DNA of 64,000 nt. Origin: Spirometra erinaceieuropaei. Its lineage: Eukaryota; Platyhelminthes; Cestoda; Diphyllobothriidea; Diphyllobothriidae. Numbering within the stretch: the first letter of the stretch is position 1; each line of letters opens with the position of its first letter. This document shows positions 1 through 12,085 of the stretch, one piece after another. The notes under the pieces are model-generated. The model ran no database searches, had not been told where the DNA came from, and was given only the letters and a program-made list of their open reading frames with translations. The stretch is taken from assembly GCA_902702965.1 (NCBI GenBank), contig CACRXP010000184.1:536415-600414 (forward strand), given 5' to 3'. The position numbers and the translations under genes were made by a program.

Positions 1-689
1 TTTCTTTCCATAAGTGTCTTTTTACACACCGGCACCTACGTATATGGAGCATTTTTGGACGCATTCACACGCTATCTCTAGAATGGTAAACCTATTTTTA
101 GACTTAACGTTTACTATATTATCAAATGGGAAGTCTCTTATTTCTGTCTGTGTATTCATTTTTTTGGAAGGAAGTTTAGACGCTTTCGGGTACAGCAGAA
201 AGGATCTATGTGGTCGATGACGACGTTCTAATGAACAGGCATTCATCATCAAGCAGTTTCGGGGCCATGTGAGGCTGAAAACTAAGCTCTAGGACGGACA
301 ACTTCTTGTCAGCGAATGACGCCAAAGTGTGGTGGTCGGTTTATAGGCGAGCGGCAACAGAGAGCAATAGATAATGGACAAAGAACAATGAACAGAGAAT
401 TAATTGATTACAGGGGCTACGCCCCAAATCAGACGAAAAATCCCATGCGAACGCACAAGCCCCTTCCAAATCGCAGAAACAGTATCGATCGTTGAATACG
501 CCTGTCTGGCTTAACGAGTAAAATTTCCACACAGGGACCCCACAGGCGTTTTTTCACGTCAAACAAAAATACAGGCTAGGGTGAATAAACTAGAAATAGT
601 CCCTCCTATCCCACCCTGGACATCATCGGACAATACGGTCGAACTGCCATTCCCCTCTGTGTTTGTAGGTGGACTTATTTGAAAGTGCA

Positions 690-1345
690 TATTCGTGATG
701 TATTGGAATCATAAAGGACTCAGTCAAAAGGACTTGGGTGTATGGATTACATCTTCACTCAAACCAACACTCCACCGCGCGAAGGCGGCCAAATCGGCTA
801 CGTCTACATTGCAGCTCATTAAGCAAGCCTTTATGGGATTTGGCCTTGACTGCTTTTCCAAAATATTTGGCACCTACGTGCGGCCTCATCTAGAATACGC
901 CATACAGGCGTGGAGACCTTGGACTGCCAAGGACTATACCGTCTTGGAGAAGATCCAAAGACGGGCGACCAAAATGACAAAAGGTTTGGAAGCACTTCCC
1001 TATGAAACCAGACTGTCACCTCTCAACCTGTTTTTTCTTTCCTAAAGGCAATTGCGTGGTGACCTTATACTAACATTTCGCGTTATCAACGGCCTAGACT
1101 GTTGTTTAGATCCCACTGATTATTTCACTCAAGCTAATACGCCCACTTTGCGCGGTCATCCCCTAAAACTACGCGCAGGGAAAGCAAGGATCAATGGACG
1201 AAAGTTCTTATTCAGTAACAGAGGGGTTGCAGCGTGGGATACCCTGCCTACCGATGTTGCAATCTCCTCCTGTGTGAATTCTTTTAAGTGTAGACTTGAC
1301 GCGTATCAAGCTTCCCAATTACCAGCCCCACATCCACTCACATAA
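690..1345 (+). pseudogene. CR1-like non-LTR retrotransposon, C-terminal RT remnant
   Basis: Two adjoining frames together read as the C-terminal part of a CR1/Jockey-type reverse transcriptase polyprotein. The first (695-1045) contains DLGVWI, then LIKQAF, YVRPHLEYAIQAW and LEKIQRRATKM, the usual region after the RT palm and thumb. The frame then shifts near 1046-1052 and continues with LRGDLILTFRVINGL and the terminal block FFSNR-like (FLFSNRGVAAWDTLP), which normally closes the protein. The catalytic palm with its FADD motif and the N-terminal endonuclease are absent, so this is a 5'-truncated, frameshifted copy, the usual fate of non-LTR insertions. A second, more decayed copy of the same tail lies at 3875-4680. 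It is not expected to make a functional protein. Confidence 0.85.
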
Positions 1346-2200
1346 CTCGGTACCAAATTATACATGTTTGTACTACGTGTAATTAGTAAGTAACCGTTAA
1401 TTATTACTATTTTTTGACTAGCCGTCAGCTGTCCGCGATTATGTACAAAATCCCTTTTCCACCTTCCCACTTATCAATGCTTTTCTCCGACGACTTGTAA
1501 CCACTAGGGGGTTCAAAGGCGCTCGCCTTTATTTCCTTTGATGAACTGAAACTGACAGTGAGTCGCTATCGACCAAGTGGCGGGACGTGTATGTAAAAAC
1601 GATCTGAGGGAGAGCGCTTTTTAATACTTTCTGATACTGTAGAGACGTAGCGTATGCTAAAATAGTCTCAAGTGAGAGCGCCGGTAGGAACTGACTAATA
1701 TAAACAGTTGGGTAACAAATATGATGCTTTCAAATGAATCTTCCCAGCATTGTTCAGTTGTTCAGCAGTATACTATTTTCAGTTACCAGGGGACGTTGAG
1801 GACAGGTCATTTCTCAAATGCGCTCTATCGTTCTCAACTCGCTTGTTCTGAGTAGAGAACGTTTCAAAAGATGAAACATTTTGAGTAACAACGAGCTCGT
1901 AATGCTGACTAGATCAAAGTTCAACCAGAACTAATGGCTTCGGCGCTCGACCTTAAACATGGAGAAAGGACTCAATAGGGTCATGGTACCTGATCGTCAC
2001 TACTTCAAAGACAATTATCGGTCAGTTTTTATATCCTTGGTTAGTCTTATTTGATAATGCCAGATTAAAAAAAACAACTGGGAGTTTTGTTGCACCCTAG
2101 TATGATGAAAAGGTCAATTGATCTTGGCTTCTAACTATGGCGCTAATTTCATTCAAAAAACTTGTCGGAATTTAATGTTTTACCTCCGGAGGGTGTTGTT
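1346..2200. other. No gene recognised
   Basis: Non-coding DNA between the CR1-like tail and repeat R1. I saw no open frame with recognisable motifs, no RNA gene and no inverted or tandem repeat. Confidence 0.5.
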
Positions 2201-2202
2201 TT

Positions 2203-2770
2203 TTGGAAGTTGCACTGTCAATGTGCGAGGGTCGACAACTCGGTGGTTTCCAAATCAGAAGACAAGAAACGCAGTTAGAGGGACAGGCTCTTACTGAGAC
2301 AGAGAGCCTGACAGTTCGACCGTCGGTTCCGACTATGTCCACCGTGTGCTACACGGCAAGATGCAGCAGGCACGATGACCTACGCGCGAATTAGTTTATA
2401 ATGATAGTAGACTTGCGCAGCATCTACCGCACTCTCTCCTCCCCACTCACCACATGGACCCGGTGTCAAGAGAGTCGAGAACACCGGAAGCGGTGGAGGA
2501 CACGGCCGGATCCGCACCCAGGCGTACCACCACATCCCTTGGTCCACAACATACACCTGACCAAGATTTTTCATCAGCAACAACAACGCCCCCAACAGGG
2601 GTCAGAAGGACGAGGATGACTGGGCAGCTATGCCCACCACCTGTATACCCAGCGGGAGCGCGAGCGCATCTACCGGCAGGGAACATGGTGTCAAGGAACT
2701 GCCAGCGCAAACCAGGCTGTAATGACCATGGCTTGCTGATGTTGGCATAGCGCACGCTTTCAGACCTTTT
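2203..2770 (+). repeat. Interspersed repeat R1, copy a
   Basis: This stretch matches 32330-32795 along nearly its whole length: a shared segment with the trinucleotide-rich run CAGCAACAACAAC, then GGGGTCAGAAGGACGAGGAT and CCAGCGGGAGCGCGA. Shorter copies lie at 31858-32120, inside both arms of the inverted duplication (about 48285-48540 and 54075-54330), and in a fragment at 55090-55180. No long terminal repeats or terminal inverted repeats were seen. In three copies the minus strand stays open in the same frame, with residues such as VVDQ and MWW and then SAVDAAQVY, so the repeat may hold a worn coding segment. The parent element is not recognised. Confidence 0.7.
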
Positions 2771-2989
2771 GACCTAGAAGGGCGACACGTAGCCCAGCAT
2801 TTAGGTTGAGTAACCAGACAGTCGTCAACAGATAAGCACTATCCACAAGCACACAAACTCTCCTCGCACGCATGAGAGCGTCACATATCGCTTGAGAAGG
2901 GGCCGTGACAGCCTTGCTCCCAGCCAATCAGTCCGTCAATACACACAACAGGGCAGACTGCGTAGACTGAGTTGGGGCGTCAGTCGGCT

Positions 2990-3747
2990 GCCTTCCGAGC
3001 CACGGTGCTCGACACACCGTCTTCGTGGGAACAACGACGGTCACGGCCGAAGGAATGTCGAGAGGGACCGGGGGATCGGCGCAGTTGCAAAGCTGTAACA
3101 GTCGCTGACAACTGGGCAATCTGTGTCTTAAGTTTAGCCAGGTCAGAGGTGAACACGGTGAGAGGCTAGGAAACCTGAGCAATCGTCGGGGATGACAAAC
3201 GCTTAACCTCCATCATACGGTCGGCCATCTCCGATAGCTTTGATATTTCTAGGTCGTCTGAGCCAGAGGCCAAGATTGTTTGTACCGACGTCAGTAGACG
3301 TTCTAAGAACATCTCATTAGAGAACTGGTCGTCGGTGATCATGTTCCCAACGAGAGAACGCATGCGACGCAAGAGTTTCGACGGCTTGCGATCACCTAAG
3401 GCCTCCTCTTTTACTAGTGCGTGATAACGCTGTCGATCGGAGACTGATGCCAGGCGAAGGAGTTCAGCCTTTAACTGGGTGTAGGGAGCATCAGTCGGGG
3501 GATCTGTCAGAAACGTCTGCACTTGGGAAAGAATGGTCGGAGGAAGGGCCTCGACCAACTTATAATATTTGTCCGTTTCACGTGTTATCTTGGCGGAGTG
3601 AAATGTCGCCTCGATACAGAAAAAATAAAGCCTTGGCGCATGTTGCCAAAAGTCTGGGAGAGAAGAAACAAGTCTTCTGAGTGAAGTAATGGCATCGTTG
3701 GAATTCGTAGAGGTCATGATGGTAGAAAGAAGGCAAACGCCAACCAA
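2990..3747 (-). pseudogene. Ty3/gypsy-type Gag remnant
   Basis: The minus strand encodes about 193 residues that read as the capsid region of a metazoan Ty3/gypsy Gag: an LPDFW start segment, an aromatic-rich EATFHSAKI block, LPPTILSQV, the helical AELLRLASVSDRQRYH and LGDRKPSKLLRRMRSLV blocks, and EMADRMMEV near the end. A stop (TAG at 3166-3168) interrupts the frame; the same frame then runs on to about 2990 through a heptad-like stretch (FTSDLAKLKTQIAQLSATV), normal for the region before the nucleocapsid. No zinc knuckle, protease or LTR is attached. It is an orphan fragment; whether it comes from the same family as the pol region at 55.8-58.9 kb cannot be decided, because that copy lacks gag. 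Confidence 0.75.
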
Positions 3748-3874
3748 TTAAAGGTATAAGCGTGAACGTTGAAAGGTCACCACCGTCGCGAGCGCTAAGG
3801 ACAGAACCGTCAATCCCAGACTATGGATATCAGGATAAGCCCAGAGTTATGAGAGAATTAACAATCAAAAGTCA

Positions 3875-4680
3875 AACGACCTGACAATCCAACACATGCC
3901 AAGCGTCCGCGTCGTGTTGTGTTCCTTCGATCCAGTTAAACAACCAGTATGTTCAAGAATGAGGAACAGGTAGAGAAAGGCAAGATAGTCTGGCGCCTCG
4001 GCACAGTCAAACCACTTGTCCCTGCCGTTCAATGTTACCAAGTGCAAAACTCTGTCAACCTACGGTACATGTCCACCAGAACTCTACAAATCGTAGATGC
4101 TCAGGCGGGTCTGGTAGTATGGATCAAGCCCTCAATAGCGTTCCCGTTCAACTGCCCTACAGCAGCCAAATCTGCAATTTCAAACTTATATCTCATCAAA
4201 CAGGCGTTTGTAAAGCTCGATGAAGAGTGTCTCGGCAAGGTATTCCAGACGTTCGTACGATCGAAATTTAAACCTGGAGGCCGTGGACTGCCGAAGACCG
4301 CAGCGCCCTCGAAAATCCAATAGCCTACAAGCAATCTCTTCCGTGGTCAAAGCTCACTTCCTTACGGAACACGGCTGTTCAATCTCGAACCTTTTGCTTT
4401 GGATTACAGACAACTAGGGGCGACCTGATAGAAGCGGTTCGCATGAGGCCGAGTTAGGACTGTTACCTTGCATTCGGAGACTTGTTCGAGCTGACCACCA
4501 CTACTAGCATGCGAGGACATCCTCTGGAGTTATGTGTAATTGTGGCGAGACAGTACGTAGGAAGGTTTTCTTCTCCAACAGGGTGAGTGAGGTGTGAAAT
4601 TCTCTGTAATTTCCCATCCGTAGGCACGTTTAAGTAGGCTGAACAGTACAGCTATATGCAGCACAGCGGCACCAGGGTTT
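3875..4680 (+). pseudogene. Second CR1-like RT C-terminal remnant
   Basis: Broken frames match the remnant at 690-1345 block for block: VWIKPSIAF...AAKSAISNLYLIKQAF and LGKVFQTFVR correspond to VWITSSL...AAKSATSTLQLIKQAF and FSKIFGTYVR. After a frame change, a QLGATDLI-type segment near 4410 and a distal RGHPLEL...GRKVFFSNRV segment (about 4507-4600) match the terminal block. Several frameshifts and stops separate these parts, so this copy is older than the first. No catalytic residues are present. Confidence 0.7.
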
Positions 4681-4689
4681 AGCGCAATT

Positions 4690-6220
4690 CTCTCCCTGCA
4701 TCACCCTCACATAAAAGTTAAGATCTGATATATACTACTTACCCTTATTCAGTAACTGGTTTCGTATATTGTTCGTCAAGTGTGTTGCATCGACGTAGGA
4801 CGTCGCGATAAGCGTATTCTGGCTGATGTTTGGTGTCAACTGACATATTACCTAACAGGTTATTACTTGGTGCGTTATTATTCCTGACCCACCGCACACC
4901 CACTGACACATTCGTCCGTCTGACAACGCTTTGCATATTACTACATTTTTACGCAGCATAGTAAACTTACATATATTGAGCTCAAGGGCGCATGACCATA
5001 TTTTCCCTCAACCAAACTGAACTAAACTTGGACAAGCGGTTGTAACACGCTTTTTCAAAAATTTTGACCCACTTAGGCCAACGAGATTCGTCCTGAACGC
5101 CGTGAAAACACGGTTAGGCGTAGTCTAACATGGCCTCACTTTCATGAGTGTGACGATAAAATAAAGTTCGATTTTCTTGCCGGCATGCAGTTAACACAGC
5201 TAATAGACAAGAAATAGTGAAATACACCTTACAACAAGTGAGTAATTTCCCCTTTGGAGCTACTTATCCGTCTCGCCACAAATGCAATTATGATAGAACA
5301 TTTTTTGAGGAGCCAAAACCCACTACAGTGATTGCAGTTCAGAACGAACAAATTATCCTTTCGGAAGCCAACATTTGCCAAGGGCCTTCGAGAGACAGCA
5401 GGCCAATAAAACACCTGACTGCCAGCGGTCAAACAGACTAGAGTGCCTGTACTCCGGTTGTTCCTTGACGATAATCTTGAACCTCCTGCACAATGGCATC
5501 GCCATTTAATCAGAAGTTATAACCATACGACGCTTACTGGAACTAAAGTACCGTTTTCGACGATAAACCAATAAATTTGGTCTACATACAAACGCGCACG
5601 CAATGCATGCTAGATAACAGGACTGTGGCTCCCAGGCAGGAATTTATGAACGGCAAATTTCGAGAATCTACAAAAAGTAACTGCCACTGTTTTTGACCGC
5701 TTACGTCGAAACAGTATTATTCATCGCCAGTCTGAAGATGTGGACTTGAAGTTTAGTCACCAGACAATCGACGATCTCCTTTTTTCTTCAAGCGACGAGG
5801 TCAAAACCCAAACAATCTTACCCAAATAATTCGGATAGAAACATTTTAAGTATGGATTTTCTACTTCCCAGCGCAGTTTGTGGATTTATAGTGAAATTTA
5901 TCACAAATATACGTTAATCAGAGGCGAACTTACCGATTCGGTCTTTGCTTTTCTTAGAACGACGGCGCTGGAGCCTAAGTGACTTCTCGAAGTAATGAGG
6001 ATGAAACAGACTTCCCGTGTCATGGCACAGCCTCTGCGTTCATCGTTAAAGGCACCAAAACGGTTAAACTTTCATTGAGGACAACAATCAGGCCCTGCTA
6101 CAAGAGAATACTTCGGGGGCATCCATTCGGAGATAGATAAAATCTGTTTTAGACAACCGACCGCTTCTTCAGATTGAGAAAGTCTGAAGGGGATCTTTGC
6201 CCGGCTGTGAGGCCTTACGA
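4690..6220. other. No gene recognised
   Basis: AT-rich sequence with only short open frames lacking motifs. No copy of the other repeat families in this window was recognised here. Confidence 0.45.
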
Positions 6221-6224
6221 AATG

Positions 6225-7183
6225 CGGTCGATATGCTATCTCATGATATGTTAGCCAAAATTCTGGAATATGTTTTCGATTCGAAAAGATTACTTAAGTA
6301 GGGTTGCAATATTAATTGTTGTACAGCATAATCCAAAATATTTTCGTCCCTACAAGATCCTGGATTTCGAAAAAGCTTATTTTTGGCCATTTACAAAAAC
6401 TGCTAAAAAGTGATTGTTAAAATAGTATGATTTTTTCATGAATTTTCGGTGCCCTTATAAAAGACAAATGCACAAAAATATTCATTCTTGTACTTATTTG
6501 GTAGCAAATTACTTCTAGTTTAAACTTCCTATACAAAACAGTGTATTTTTCGGTCTTAAAAGGGTTTTAAAATTCCTAGATTTCCTAGGGCCTTCAAATG
6601 TCCTTGTAGTATCGCTTCAACGCGTTTATTAGTGCTACTTATAAACTACACGACCTAGTCCACACACATCGCACAGTTTTATGAGTCTCATATTACTTTT
6701 TGATAACAGCGCAGAGGAATATGTGACATTCCTCAGATGGAATGTGTGCAGCATGTGGTTCAAAAACTCTGAATGCAAGTATAACGGCAAATACTGCAAA
6801 AATTACTTGGGAATTGGAAAACTCATTAAAAATCGAAAGACGCTCTCTCTTCATGAAGAAAATTTGAAGAAGTAATTTTCTAACAAATGGGTACAAAAGA
6901 GAATATTTCTGTGCCCGTTTTCTATGTACTGTATTTGAATTCATGAGGTCATTGAACATCAAGAGAAGAAATTGCACTACGTAAGTAATCATTTTCTGCG
7001 GAATGCAGCCTTTGCAGGCGGACGAAAAGAAGTTAATTCAAAAGCCGACATTCTGACGTGGCCGAAATGTCTTAGGATTATGCTGCACGAAGACTAATAT
7101 CACAACCTCGCCTAGGTATTCTTTTAGAATAAAAACATACTTCAGAATCTTGGCTAACATATCATGAGATAGCACACCTACTG
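6225..7183. mobile_element. Foldback element M1, copy A
   Basis: The two ends are inverted copies of each other. The left end carries TGCTATCTCATGATATG then TTAGCC; the right end is its reverse complement and finishes CACACCTACTG followed by TA at 7184-7185. The arms continue inward for several hundred bases with shared landmarks (AAGATTACTTAAGTAGGGTTG; a CAAAAATATTC / GGTAGCAAATTA block). No transposase is encoded. The family has at least seven copies here; the TA at the edges and the CAG start suggest a Tc1/mariner-type non-autonomous element, which is an inference. Confidence 0.75.
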
Positions 7184-7311
7184 TATTCCATCCTTATCAC
7201 CCGAGAAAAAATGTTTGCCTAAGAAGCATAATATTAAATCGTTCTGAAACCAGACTGGCAAATTCTGAAAGGTGGGTGGTCAGTGTTTGTTGTACCTAAG
7301 TAGACTGCTAA

Positions 7312-7331
7312 TCAAACATTTAAATGTTTGA
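7312..7331. repeat. Perfect 20-bp palindrome
   Basis: TCAAACATTTAAATGTTTGA reads identically on both strands. Imperfect complementarity continues on each side (GTTTGTTG...CAGCAAAC), so it could form a hairpin. No function is evident. Confidence 0.6.
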
Positions 7332-7377
7332 CGAGCAGCAAACACGTATCAAACTCTTAGGTATCCGCCCGGGAGAG

Positions 7378-7432
7378 GGGAGAATGGGTTAACAAGAAAT
7401 GGCCACTCCCGTTTCCCTGGTAGTGGCTGGAA
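7378..7432 (+). repeat. Short fragment of repeat R4
   Basis: AGAATGGGTTAACAAGAAAT followed by GGCCACTCCCGTTTCCCT resembles the middle of the R4 copy at 33991-34180 (AGAATGGTCAGAAATGGCCA then TTCCAGTCTCCCT). Only this piece is present. Confidence 0.4.
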
Positions 7433-8479
7433 ACACTTCTTGATCCAGATGTTTATCTCGGTGTCCTGTTATGCCTTCGTAGCAGTGCTTGCTGGTTCCA
7501 GAAATCCCCAATCCGAATGTCGTGGTTTCTGAATGAAAAGCACGTAATTACAGGTGTTATTTAGGCTGGAATGTTAGCAGTGATAAAGCTTTTTTGATGA
7601 AGACCCTATTATTATTGAACATGGAGTCCGCAGAACCCACATGTCAGAGAAGCTAGAGTGAAGTCTTAAGCCGGGAAAGTAAGCACGAGCGTTGAGACTC
7701 GGAAATGCTATTAAAAGTTGAGTTGGAAGCCATTAGAATCGACCGCACAATCAGCTTTTTTTAGGTCACATTTAATGCCACGCAGCCAGACCTAGTAACG
7801 CCAAGCAGTGTCGATCGGTGGCTAGCGTGCAGCAAAAACTATACATTCACACATTCTTCGGGAGGAGGAGGCGCACAGAAAGCCTTGCGAAAATGACCTG
7901 GGGGGATGTAAACCGGAGGAAAAACTCGTCATCTCTGTTATGTGGAAAAGCTGCGACGGAAGAGCTTCATCCGGCTGTGATTGTTTCCAACACTTTTCTC
8001 TACAGGCTCCACACGAGGACCTTAGTCTCATATTTTCCCACGGTAGTTTATGTTGCTTTCAGAAACCTTAGTGACACTCTTTACCTCTCCCGCATCTAAT
8101 TTCCTCAGGACTCCACTCTCATTCAATTTTTAGAAGCCCAACTGGAAAATAAACTCATCATTGAGACTAGTGTTTGTGCCAATCAATGCAGCTGGTATGG
8201 AACTTACATATCAGGGTGTTCGGAACGTAATTGCGTTTTCATACCACTATGAAATATAAGCCAAACAACTGTTATATCTTTGATGATTGTTTTGTTGCAT
8301 CATCGTCTTGTTCCCAGATGGCATTATCACCGCATTACTTGGTCTCTTATACTCGATGCACTGCTTACCGTATTACCAATCGCCATCTCCTCCATCTGAC
8401 TGTGTAATAACCCTTCAAGGAGGACAAGGACCTTTTTAAACAACATATTTGCCGTTGCTTGCAGTACGAATTTTGAAGC

Positions 8480-9420
8480 AGAAGCACTGCTACAAAAACA
8501 GTGGAAACATTCATGAAGTGTGTCCTGATGCAGTTGGAGCTCATGCATATGAGCTGTGTTTTAAAAAAATTAAAGACAGAGATTGTGACATATCCAACTA
8601 GCAGCTTTTTGGAAGGAGACTCCCTCTGGATAAAACCTTCTGAATGAGGCTATTGAAATGGGTCCAAATCAAAGCACCGGAGATTTGTTGCAAAATTTAG
8701 TGCATCATCCTCAACTATCCAGATGGAAAACTTAGGTTCCGAATGGGCCTACACCTGTGACTCGGACACAACGTTCCACCATCTGCACCAATTTTTAACC
8801 AGAAATAACAACTTGTCATACCTGCACCACATTGTGGCGCTTGATGAAAAATGGGTTTCAGATTGCAACAGAAATCGAAAAAGACGATGGTTTTCACGTA
8901 ATGAGAAGTCAGTGTCGATTTTAAAGTCAAGACATCGTCCACGGAAATCCTTCCTCTATTTGCTGGAACATGAAGGGTATCACTCATTATAAGCTACTGA
9001 AATGTGGAAAGACCATTAGTGTAAATGTCAAGTACGAACAAGTGGACAATGTGTAAAAAAATAACGCATAAAGTACCCTATTTCAGCAAACAGACAAGGT
9101 ATTATTCTCCGGCATGACAATGCAAGGCCACGTGTTACAAAACGAACCCAGAAAAAGATAATATCATAAGTTTATGAGGTTCCTCGACATCCTTCATACC
9201 CATCTGATGTAGCACCTACGGATTTCTATCTGTTCCGACCGTTAGAACACTTTGTAGGAAGCAAAACAGTCGCAAAGAGAGAAGCTGAAAACGGTTCCCC
9301 AGACTTTTTTCTGAAAAAGAAGAAGACTTCTTTGAAAATGGTATCAAAAATCATGTTCTCGCTGGGCCGCTGTCATTGTAAAAGAGGATGACTGTATTCC
9401 CGATTGAAACTGTTCAGATA
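8480..9420 (+). pseudogene. Mariner transposase, D34D, inactivated
   Basis: The C-terminal catalytic domain of a mariner transposase is readable. LDEKWVSDCNRNRKRRW (8723-8992 frame) holds the first catalytic aspartate, within the DEKW signature. RHDNARPRV at 9110 holds the second. PSDVAPTDFYLF near 9215 holds the third. Exactly 34 residues separate the second and third aspartates, counting one in-frame stop, so the D,D34D spacing of classic mariners is kept. Between the first and second aspartates there are stops at 8990 and beyond plus a frameshift (HYKLLKCGKTI is in another frame). The N-terminal DNA-binding part is only vaguely traceable before 8720. All three acidic residues survive, but the stops rule out a full protein. 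Confidence 0.85.
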
Positions 9421-9464
9421 AAAGTTGTTTGCATTCGTTTTTATAATCTGGTGAACGTCAATCA

Positions 9465-10871
9465 CAGAAGAAGTGCCATCTCATTTAATGCTAGCCAAAA
9501 CCATAAAATGTGCTTTCAGTTCGAAAGGACTCCTTAAGTAGGGTTGTAATATCAGTCATCCTGCATCATACTCACACGATATTTCAGTCACGTCGATATG
9601 TCGGCCTTTAAATGAGCGTCTGCTCGGCCGTCTGCAAAACTGCACTCTGAAAAATGACCACTTAAGTGGTTTGAATTTTCCCAATTAATTTTCGATATAC
9701 TTACGACCTCAATTATATTTTATTGAAGATGCACATAAAAATGTTCTCTCATGTACACATTTGGCAGCAGGTTGCCTCTTCTTCCAATTTTCTTCTTGAA
9801 GAGAGACTACCTTATGGCCGTTCAAAAAAAGTTTCAATTCCCGAATAATTTCTTGCTCCACCTGCCATTACACTTGCATTCAGGGCTTCCGAAATGCATA
9901 CTGTATATATCCCGCCGAAAAAATATTACAAACTTATTTACGTTGTTGGGAAGAAGTCGTATGCGCTCGCAGAATTTTGCCCTGTATGAGGACCAGGTCG
10001 CATACTTTATATTAAACATGCTGAAGCATTGCTGTGCGAGGGGAAATTTTATGGTCTTAAAAAGTCTATGGATGTTTTGGCAGACTCTGAATAATTTATT
10101 TTGACCCAACTGCAAAAACATCGACGACCTCGGTGGGATTTGAACCCACGACAGTAAGCGGAAGGCTTTACAGCAGCCAAGGCTCTAGCCACCTGAGCAA
10201 CGAGGCCCCACCGGGAGCAGTGAGTTTAATCACATTTGGGTCAAATTACCTGCCCAACTTACTGCAACATCTGGAATCTACCTAATCTGACACAGAAGGC
10301 TGACGGTCTAAGCAGGATTACCTACATAATCCATCTAGAATCCCCCAGATGACTACCAGTCCCACGTAATTAGTAGGTGTTTTGGCAGACGGCTAGAGCA
10401 CTGGCTGTGCTAAGGCCTTCCCCTTTCTGTCGTGGGTTTGAATCTCATCGAGGTCACCGAACTTTACACAGTTCGATCAAAACAAACTTTAAAAATCGGA
10501 CATTTAGAAACGTTAAAACCGAAAAATGCATTTTCTTTGAGTATAAAATTTGTAGCAGACGTGATCTGCAACTAAGAGTGTACACGAAAGAATATTCTTG
10601 TGCGCGTTTTCAACAAAATATAACTGAATCAACAAGTACATCAAAGACACGTTGGCACAAGCCATACTACTTAAGTTGTAATTTTTGCCGAGCGCAATTT
10701 TCGCTGACGGCCAAAAAGGAGCCCATTTAAAAGCCGACATCTTAAAGTGACTGAAATATCCTGTGGTTATGTTGCAGGATGATTGCTATTACAACCCTCC
10801 CTAATTGGTCTTTTCAAATCAAAAGCAAGTTTCATAATTTTGGTTGACATCTCGAAGTAGCTCATCCGCTG
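9465..10871. mobile_element. Foldback element M1, copy B, inserted in the mariner terminus
   Basis: The left arm starts CAGAAGAAGTGCCATCTC and the right arm ends CATCCGCTG followed by TA (10872-10873). Internal landmarks match the other M1 copies (CTTAAGTAGGGTTGTAATAT; ACATTTGGCAGCAGGTTGCC). The copy is longer than its relatives because a 380-bp tRNA-derived foldback (10101-10480) sits in its middle. The element has landed on the TA of the mariner terminal repeat, which fixes both its boundaries and its target dinucleotide. Confidence 0.8.
10101..10480. mobile_element. tRNA-derived foldback element, copy 1
   Basis: Each end carries a tRNA-like module, in opposite orientation. The left one (10126-10207, minus strand) pairs GGCCTCG with CGAGGTC as a 7-bp acceptor stem, GCTC with GAGC as a D stem, and GTGGG with CCCAC as a T stem. 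It has an A-box-like TTGCTCAGGTGG and a B box GGTTCAAATCC. The anticodon arm does not fold. The right module (about 10374-10455, plus strand) is the same sequence, more worn. Outside both lies a shared tip (TTGACCCAACTG and its complement). The 170-bp centre is homologous to copies 2 and 3. Confidence 0.75.
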
Positions 10872-10890
10872 TACTTTCCGAACAGCTTAA

Positions 10891-12085
10891 TCTTTTAACT
10901 AAATAACCAGGTCTTGTAATTGGTAGGTACACTCGCTGCAGGTATCGTAATATGAAAAGCATAGTTGAATATATTTTTAACACCTTAAGCGACAGTGAAA
11001 ACACTCTTTGGGTCAGTTCATGCTATGCTGTAAAAAACAGTATGCCCGATTCAATTCGATTTAACCCTAATTCCATCACCAAAAGGACAAGAATAGAGCA
11101 GGCTGCACTTTGTACTACGACAGGAATCGGCTTGGCCTCTAATACTCCAAGTATTTGAAGTATTACAGAATTAAATCAGGCTATGAAGACTTCAAAAATC
11201 CATCTGCCTCTCTCCCTCACACACAACAACTCCATTGCTTTCATATTCAGATGAGATAGAACTGCCGTTCTGCAGGTTTCGTTCAGGTACTCTGATCCGA
11301 ATCATGAAGCGTGCACCTAAATGTTATGCGAATTATCAACATGCCCATAGACCTGGCGGTAAGGGTTGTGCGTTCAGTTTCGAAGCGTTTTGTAATGTTA
11401 ATTGATGGGTGTAACTTTCCGATGGTATGTGAAACTTACCCAGTGTCTACCCGAGCTTGCTGTGCGTCTCGTATCTCGTTAGCCTGCATAAAAAGATAAC
11501 TATTCTCTGCTGTATGCCAAAACATAATTCAGTTATCTGAATGAACTAGCCAAGTAAACCCAAAGTGAGCCTTTTTAGTTCGTCTGACGTCACCTATCTA
11601 GCTTAGAGTTCGGGCGTCATAGCCCAGCTTGTCTCCTACCGCTTTGTTTTTTTTCGAAACACTCTAAATGAAAATCCCCAAGTTCAGCGGAATAGTCGTG
11701 TTAGGTCACCACCTGAAACAGTGCAGTGTAGTAACGCGTAAGTTAAAGCAAGTAGACACGACTGAAGCATTCTCCCGACAAAATTACTCATTCGAAAGGC
11801 AAACAGGTGTTTCGTCTACATGCGAGGACTGCATGAGACAACTGGAAGGGCTTCAGCTGTCAGCGAGTTTAAGAATAGGCCAAAAGATTGAGAAGTATTT
11901 TACGCGTTCGCATCAGGTCCTGACGAAGGCGTAGGTTTTGACTCAGTGCTTTGAGTGTTTGGTGGGATATCAAATACGTTTTTTATGCAAAGATAGCCAA
12001 CATGTGAGATCTAAAAGTTGAGAAGGAAGTGACGTCCAATAGTACTGCCCACTCATCCGCTCGATTTGTATACCGGTAAGACACG
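10891..12085. other. No gene recognised
   Basis: No supported gene. Open frames at 10952-11158 and 11668-11934 are short and lack motifs, splice context or a second copy. Confidence 0.4.

Larger units (their letters stand above)
8211..10888 (+). mobile_element. Mariner (D34D-type) element interrupted by an M1 insertion
   Basis: The left end, preceded by TA at 8209-8210, begins TCAGGGTGTTCGGAACGTAA. The right terminus is split: TACTTTCCGAACAGC, the complement of the TIR tip, lies at 10872 onward, while its inner continuation (complement of ATTGACGTT) ends at 9464. Between them sits a complete M1 copy (9465-10871). Without the insert the element is about 1.27 kb, the normal size for a mariner. 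The transposase (next entry) is inactive. Confidence 0.75.

Noticed and set aside
10126..10207. A functional tRNA gene
   Set aside because: Acceptor, D and T stems form, but the anticodon arm does not fold and the unit recurs as paired modules of a repeat.
10377..10730. 117-codon plus-strand open frame
   Set aside because: Runs from a tRNA-like module into an M1 arm; both are non-coding repeats.
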